NCBI GenBank assembly: GCA_963169105.1
Contig: OY720639.1
Location: forward strand, 117,449,117 to 117,513,116
Reading direction: 5' to 3'
Source of the DNA: Ceriagrion tenellum
Lineage: Eukaryota; Arthropoda; Insecta; Odonata; Coenagrionidae
Length of the DNA: 64,000 nucleotides
Numbering within the stretch: the stretch's first letter is position 1; every line of letters starts with the position of its first letter. Shown piece after piece: positions 57,846 to 64,000 of this stretch. The translations under genes were made by a program, and so were the position numbers. The notes beneath the pieces were generated by a model. That model worked only from the letters and a program-made list of their open reading frames with translations, ran no database searches and was not told the origin of the DNA.

Positions 57846-60800
57846 AAGGGGGTATGTAGAGTTGGTTTGAGCTAACGGCTAGGAGGAGTCAATTGGCCTG
57901 GAATTTTTGGCGAGACTTCTTGTGATGGTTACCAGAAATTTTATTGATTTATTTTACCGCAAAAATGTCACCATGTCCTGATTGGGCAATCATATTAACT
58001 TTCGAAGAACCGTTAACTATTCAATTCGGTTTTGGTGAATTAATTGTTCGTACTGATCGGTTTAGTAAAAGACTATGCATTGATGTGAAGGCTACTGTAC
58101 ACACTCCCATGACGTTGGATTGTGTTACAAGTGCCTGTAGTGAGAGAGAATTTTGTCCGGATTTCCAATCCTTACTTGAATGACATGTAAATAGCTCTGA
58201 AATTGTACCACCTACTCCGTCGTTCGGAGTATGCGTATCACTGTTGACCCATTGACTACTTACGCAGAGAGTGCGTCAAAATCGACGTTGGAATTCTAAC
58301 CGGCCTTCCTCAATTTTAAAAACCAGTATTTCAGTGACTTATTCATACCTAGTCTATACAGTAAATTGTAGATGCGTGGATATTCCATTCTTCAATTTTG
58401 TGTTACTGGTGCATTGAATATTTTTATTATTCGATTTTCGGAATGATATGCCTTGGCATATGTATTCAGTGGCCATAAAATTCTCTAAGGAATGAATGAA
58501 TTCGAATTGAACGAATTCGAATCGAATAGATAGACGCCAGAAAGCGATGTTGCCTGGTTTTTTGTATAATTACATTTTTCTGAACTAACAAAGAGAAACA
58601 AAAGAATTGGAATTCAGTGCTATATTTTATTGCGCTACCGTGGTTTCGCTGTAGCTGCTGATGATCGGCTGATGAAGCTGTGCCATACCTGAACCTAAGT
58701 TGTGTCGTAAGCATGAATTTGGGATTCAATTTTTTGTCCCTTTTTGTGTTTTTCACAAGAAATTAGTTAGACATCTTTATTTATGATAGGACTTTCTGGG
58801 GTTTGATAACATTTGTCGATCCTGAGACTCTTTTAAGACGAACAATGGTAAAGTCATTGTGTAGTATTTATGTGAACTATTTAACGGTACAAATGCTTTC
58901 GAAATTGCTATTTCATACGTACGTCACCTTTGACAAAACGATTATTGTGTTACCCGAGTTTTCCGCGTGGTAAGGGTGAAGAGGCTGGATAGGGATTCTG
59001 TATCTTTTTGAAACGTTTTGAGCTGCCTCAGTAATTATTTTCCTCACCGACTGGAAGTCCCTTCCTCACTACTCCCTTGTATTTAGGTCCCACTCGGTTT
59101 GTGAGTCTCTCGTTCTCCTCGTCTGTTGAGATGAGCCACTTCCGACCCCCGGCCGGTCTAATTAGGGGTCTCGGCCACGCATAACTAAGCCCTTATTAAT
59201 CCTAGCCGTCCTTCGTCTTAATTGGCGCATGCAGACTGCTCTCTCCTCCTTATAAATACATTTTTCTTTTCTTTTCCTGCCATTTATGTACACGTTGTGC
59301 GCGAGTCAGGTATCCGTGAAGAGTTTTCGAGGTGATAAACTTGTCCCTTATGGACACTGTAGTTGTTTAAATAGGGGCTGAAAAAAATTGTACCTTAGAG
59401 ATATCTATTTTTTTAATCACGAAGCCGTCGGCGTGAGAATTTCGATTGTTTGGGGAGATAAGATGTTCGCGATACGCCTGCTAATGAAAGGTTTTGAGGG
59501 ACGGTGACGGGTATTATTTTTCGATTGTCAATTTTTTTACGATGTTTACGTCCCGCTGTTTGTTGTTATGATTTATCGTCTCTGCTCCTCTTCCGTCCAT
59601 GGTGCATTGCCCCTTGTAATCTGGGTCTTTGTTTTTGAATCCTCAGAAGTTCTGGTTGGTTTATTATACCTTGTTCCTACATTTGAGTTTAATTCATGAA
59701 AATTCATGAAGTTTATATCTTATCCTCGGAAAATTGCTCACGTGTTTGTAAAATGTTGCGATCATAAATTCATTAATTAATCCGCAAAAAAAATGCTTCT
59801 CGTTACGTTTGCATAGTGTTGTAGTTGATAAATAATGTTAGTATTGCAGAGGGTGCCCATTGAAGTTCAGCTAGAGGGAGCTGTTTAAAAGGATTGAAAG
59901 AATCTCAGTGTTGTGACGTGCGAAAATTCCATAGCTAAAAATGCATGTAACATTTAGGATAGCTCATTATATTTATTAGCCACCAATGAAGAGAATGGGG
60001 TGAAAAATATCCCGACTGAAATCTCACCCCAATTATAATATTAATCCCATAGCATAAGACATAGAGGCCTAAACCATAAGTCTCCATGTAAAGCCTATGC
60101 TGCGGTTACCTATGGAAAGTTTATTTATAAAATTTATGTACTGAAAACGTGAAAATTTTAAGGGGAAAAAAAATGAATTAAAAAGCAGTGCGTGCGGGAA
60201 AATGGAATTCTAGAATTGAAAACTACTTTCTTTCAGACATCCAATCGTTTATGTACCTTGAGTCCACGTGATTTAAAAATATAAAAAAAGCGTTTAAAGT
60301 GGTCTATGCTGATTTTATTATATTTTTGGCCGTTTTTTATATATATATTTTTAAGCTATCCTGTTGTATGCATTTCAATCCTCTATCCTGAGAGCAAATG
60401 AATTAAAAAAAAAAAAATAAATACCCTTGCACCGATTTCAATAATTTCCTTGTGGTGCTAGCAGTTGGCGAATACGGGATGAAAACAATCCCCTTAAATA
60501 GTTATTGGGGATATTTTTTAAACTTTTGGTCGATATCGCCTCACGACTGATATTTCTGCCAATTATCAACTTCTTAGGTCACCTGGAAGTCCTTCAAAAA
60601 GGTTTCATTCACTGAGGGACAGGCAAGACTGACTTTATTGATTAGTAATATATACCCCTCCTACTTGCTTGATTCCTTGCATTTTTAATTATAACCACTC
60701 AGGAAAATGTAGAATCAAGTTTAAAAATGAAATTTTAAAAATGCTGTGTATAGAATATTGTAATAATTGGTGGAATTTAGTTGTAGACACTCAAGATCGA

Positions 60801-62268
60801 AGAAAACTGGAGTAGCCAATATAGCAATGTACATTTTTTTCGCCATTTAGTTGTTGCAAACGTGATAGCGTTAAAATTCTATTTCAGAGCCCAAGCTTTA
60901 ATCAAAAGTGGAAAATCGTTTCAAGAAATTTTGCTTTTCGTAAAAATTATTTTATTCAAGTGTATGATTGGGAAGAATTTAATATAGCAGAAGTGGCGAG
61001 TTTCTTTGTCTTTTCTGTCTTACCTAGCCGTAGTTAATATTTGCTTCTTTTTGTTTTTTGGGAGATGTGGTAACAATTCCTATTGGATTGAATGTTATTA
61101 CTATCGTTAATTTGATTCCCTGGCTTGTTTTTCATTGCGAAATTTACTGTAGGTGCTGTCAGGTAGGTTATTCTCCTTTCGTAAGTTACGTTGCCAACTA
61201 ACTTATCATTCAAGAAAAAAGAGCCATACTTCATAAGTTAGTGGTACTATCAGTGAGTTTAAGGTTAAGACAAAGCTTTCGTATGGTAAATGTTAAATGA
61301 ATTTCTGTGGAACAGAATATTCAACCGTATAAGAGAGATATGTGAGTACAGTTTCGAACTGATGTGTGGGTATTTTCAAGGATTCCTTCTTAACACTAGC
61401 CGTTCAAAGAAAGTGAGCTAGTCACTAATCCGCCGAGTGCTCGCAAGTTCCCCCCTTCACCCTTTTCAATTTCTGTTTCGTAATCACACATCATCTTATG
61501 GCTGGCGTCCCAACACTCGGCGCCACCTGTTCTTGCGGCAACTCACTTGGTTTTGCAAAGATAAAGATGTAGAATAGTAAGAGATCTCAGAATTCAGATC
61601 CATAATTTAGTTAATGGAAAGCATTGGTCTTCTTTTTGTTGGTCTTTGAAATGGTTAATGAAAATACGTTACCTTTCAGATCGAAAGCCTTTACATAAAT
61701 ATAGTGCATATCGTTTTAATGGTCCTTGTAGGACTTGGCTTTATCGCGATTTAAATACATCGGGTGATATCCTCGTAGGGTTTTCTTGATACGATTACTT
61801 ATGACCCGAATATTAACTTTGGCCACTTGACCCACTTAAGACCTGAAAATTAAGTTTGACTATTCATTCATTTCACCATTCATTGTTTCTTATGGAATGC
61901 AGTGTTTTATGTTGTACCTGCCGAAAATTCTCGTAGAAAAAGTTAGTTTTTAAAATTTTTGTATTTCATATTTCAGGGCATTGAATGGATAGTAGCTTAT
62001 ACAGATTTATTAAAAGCTTAAGGCAGCCGTTTTGCAGAGCGCTACATTGCAGAGGGCGTTGTGGTGTAAGGGTTAGGGATTAGGGCCGTAAAGGATGCTG
62101 AGGAGTGGAAGTCAAAATGCCTTCCATCTGAAAAGTATTTCACCGTATTATTGAAAATCGTTGGAACATTACCCGCTGTGAAGCTGAAAGTTAGAAAAAG
62201 TCTCTCAGTTACTACTAATTTATCCGCAGCGACCTTTAGAAGATTGAATTCCTCCTATTTCTAATGCG
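57846..62268. other. Unassigned AT-rich DNA, 4.4 kb
   Basis: A moderately GC-rich stretch at 59130-59260 has clustered homeodomain-type words (TAATTAG, TTAATCC, TTAATTGG) and a TATAAATA. A run of 13 A lies at about 60405. No coding region was recognised. Confidence 0.35.
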
Positions 62269-62575
62269 CCCTCTACACGTCTGCCAACAGTTCTTGCGAC
62301 TGCTGAATATGTGACCATTGAAGTAGTGGGCTCAGGTACCTCTAACGGGTCTGAAGCTTCGTTGGGTTGTTTAGCATTAGCGAAGTGGCTCATCAGTGGT
62401 GATTGTTATTTTTGGGAAATAGACCCTACCAGTGGATTAATCTCCCTCTACGCCTCTGCCACGAGCTTGTGCGAGGGCTATAGCTGTAGATGTAGTTGCG
62501 GAATAAGATTCGTACTGCTGGTTTGAGGCTTCCTTGGGTTGTTTCGCAATTGCTGAGTTGCGCATCTCCTATATC
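62269..62575 (+). repeat. Diverged tandem duplication, about 173-bp unit
   Basis: CCCTCTACACGTCTGCCA at 62269 recurs as CCCTCTACGCCTCTGCCA at 62443, and TGAAGCTTCGTTGGGTTGTTT at 62352 as TGAGGCTTCCTTGGGTTGTTT at 62524, giving offsets of 174 and 172 bp. The intervening parts are more diverged. Confidence 0.75.
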
Positions 62576-64000
62576 GAACTCCTATTAACTCGGTTCGAAG
62601 TCTCTAGTGCATTGTTTTGATGGGAGAATGGATGCACGGTATCATGCGGCGCCGCGTGACGCAATTGCTGTCAAATGGGGTCATCAGCCCCCTCTTTTCG
62701 CCCGCGTCGTCTCCCACCCCGCGTGTTGTTTTTCCCGCCGCCCCAGCTTCCGTGAAACGGAATTTAGATCTCTGATCGGTTCTTTAAGCGCGCTTCGTGA
62801 TCTTTCTTTTCTCTCGTTTCCCCTCTCCGATGCCTACTCCCGATCTCTATTGATGAACTCTCCCCTGTAACTCGTCGTCACCATTATTCCGTTCGGAGCC
62901 ATTTTCTCGGTTAATGTGAAAGTGTGGGAGAATTGATGACTGGGACACGGCGGGAATAATAGTTTTTACCTTTTGCCTTCGCTAACCCCGTGCAATGAAT
63001 GTGGGTGGCTCGAGTAGTTCTTACTCTCCTTGCATTGAAACGTACATATCGGTGTGATTGTCTAATCCATCTCTCCGTGAACTGCAAGCGTCAGCTGTGC
63101 GACTGCCGAGTTCACATAGGATGCATCGCTTAATGTGCTTTCTTGAGTGAAATTCTTGTTGAGCTGTTTTCATGAAGTAAGTTATCTGTACAGAATCTTA
63201 AATCGTGTAAATGACCGAAATTTAAAAAAAATCGTTGAACTATTGTTTCAATGTTGATTTTAGGTAAATATTCGCCAGCCAACTTTTGTCGAATTATCTG
63301 GCCAAAATGTCGTTATTTTATATGGAAACGCATGCATAGAATTTCCCACTGATTTATTTTATGAATAATGTCTTGCTAAAATTAGTTTTATTCAAGTATA
63401 TTTTATTCGTGTGATCATGGTAAATGTCCGATATGAGTTAGGAGCATTGATACATCTAATATGAACCTTAACAAGTAAAAATTTATCTCCATTTACACGC
63501 ACTCCATCACGGTACTCAAATAACGCATACAATCTCTAGCATGCTGTAATGCATTCAGTCACTTTAACATACGATAAACCTTTGTTTTAATCTCCAAATG
63601 TGACACCATTCATTTCTTGTACAAGTAAAAGTTAGTGATTCTAACAATACTTTAAAGTGTAAATTAAACTGCCTCTGTCGGATAATTGGCCTTACATCAT
63701 TTCAGCTAAAAACCATATGATAACTTGCGGTTTGTGATATCCTCCTACACTATTCTGCACAGCATTGTAGGCCACTATGTATTATTTAAGTCCAAGAATA
63801 ATGTGTTTTAAATGCACTGTAATCCATAAAATATACCACTGACTTACGGTTTAAATATCATTAAAATTAAATGCCAAAACAAACCGTTTTTCGAGCAATA
63901 ATGGTATCGGCTGGTACTTGAATCCCGATGCCGAGGATTCCTGCGTATTGTAAAAAAATCTTTCGAATATGAAGTTTCTAATCTAATCTGACTAGGTACA
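62576..64000. other. Unassigned sequence to window end
   Basis: An 87-codon frame at 62607-62870 lies in a GC-richer patch and has no family motif. The rest is AT-rich. Confidence 0.35.

Noticed and set aside
1..64000. CRISPR array, prophage or bacterial operon
   Set aside because: No regularly spaced short repeats with unique spacers and no gene clusters; all evidence is eukaryotic.

Overview
The window looks like non-coding, transposon-rich DNA from an arthropod nuclear genome, most likely an insect with a medium to large genome. The evidence is widely spaced AT-rich sequence, several non-LTR retrotransposon clades, a mariner, TTAA-flanked non-autonomous DNA transposons, tRNA-derived SINEs, and no compact gene series or prokaryotic operon structure. 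The species cannot be fixed from the sequence; a hemimetabolous insect is only a guess. Almost all short open frames are chance frames or parts of transposons.

Layout. 0.7-4.0 kb holds three LINE fragments. 5.7-7.0 kb is a nested tandem repeat with a 533-bp higher-order unit (305+228 bp). 8-10 kb is AT-rich with LINE debris. At 10.2-10.74 kb lie the only candidate host-gene parts: a promoter-like block and one likely first coding exon with good splice sites, which would make 10.74 kb onward an intron. 14-17.7 kb is a cluster of tRNA-derived SINE modules in both orientations, plus a 194-bp palindrome and a MITE. 19.1-22.8 kb holds a SINE-like relic and two long minus-strand LINE fragments lying end to end. 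29.7-30.9 kb and 35.6-35.9 kb hold two inverted-repeat elements with degenerate hammerhead-ribozyme-like cores and short flanking direct repeats, plus a second MITE copy. 33.67-34.99 kb is a full-length decayed mariner with TA flanks. 37.2-37.7 kb is a LINE 3' end, 41.6-42.2 kb a piggyBac-type MITE, and 45.3-46.2 kb a long pyrimidine-rich tract ending in a TATA box. 52.4-55.2 kb holds an inverted pair of a dispersed repeat and a SINE. The rest is unassigned AT-rich DNA.

Most of the biology here is selfish-element history. The autonomous elements seen (five or more LINE families, one mariner) are broken by stops and frameshifts, so none is predicted active. The features most worth follow-up are the hammerhead-like inverted-repeat family, the tRNA modules bounded by inverted repeats, and the recently homogenised 533-bp repeat.
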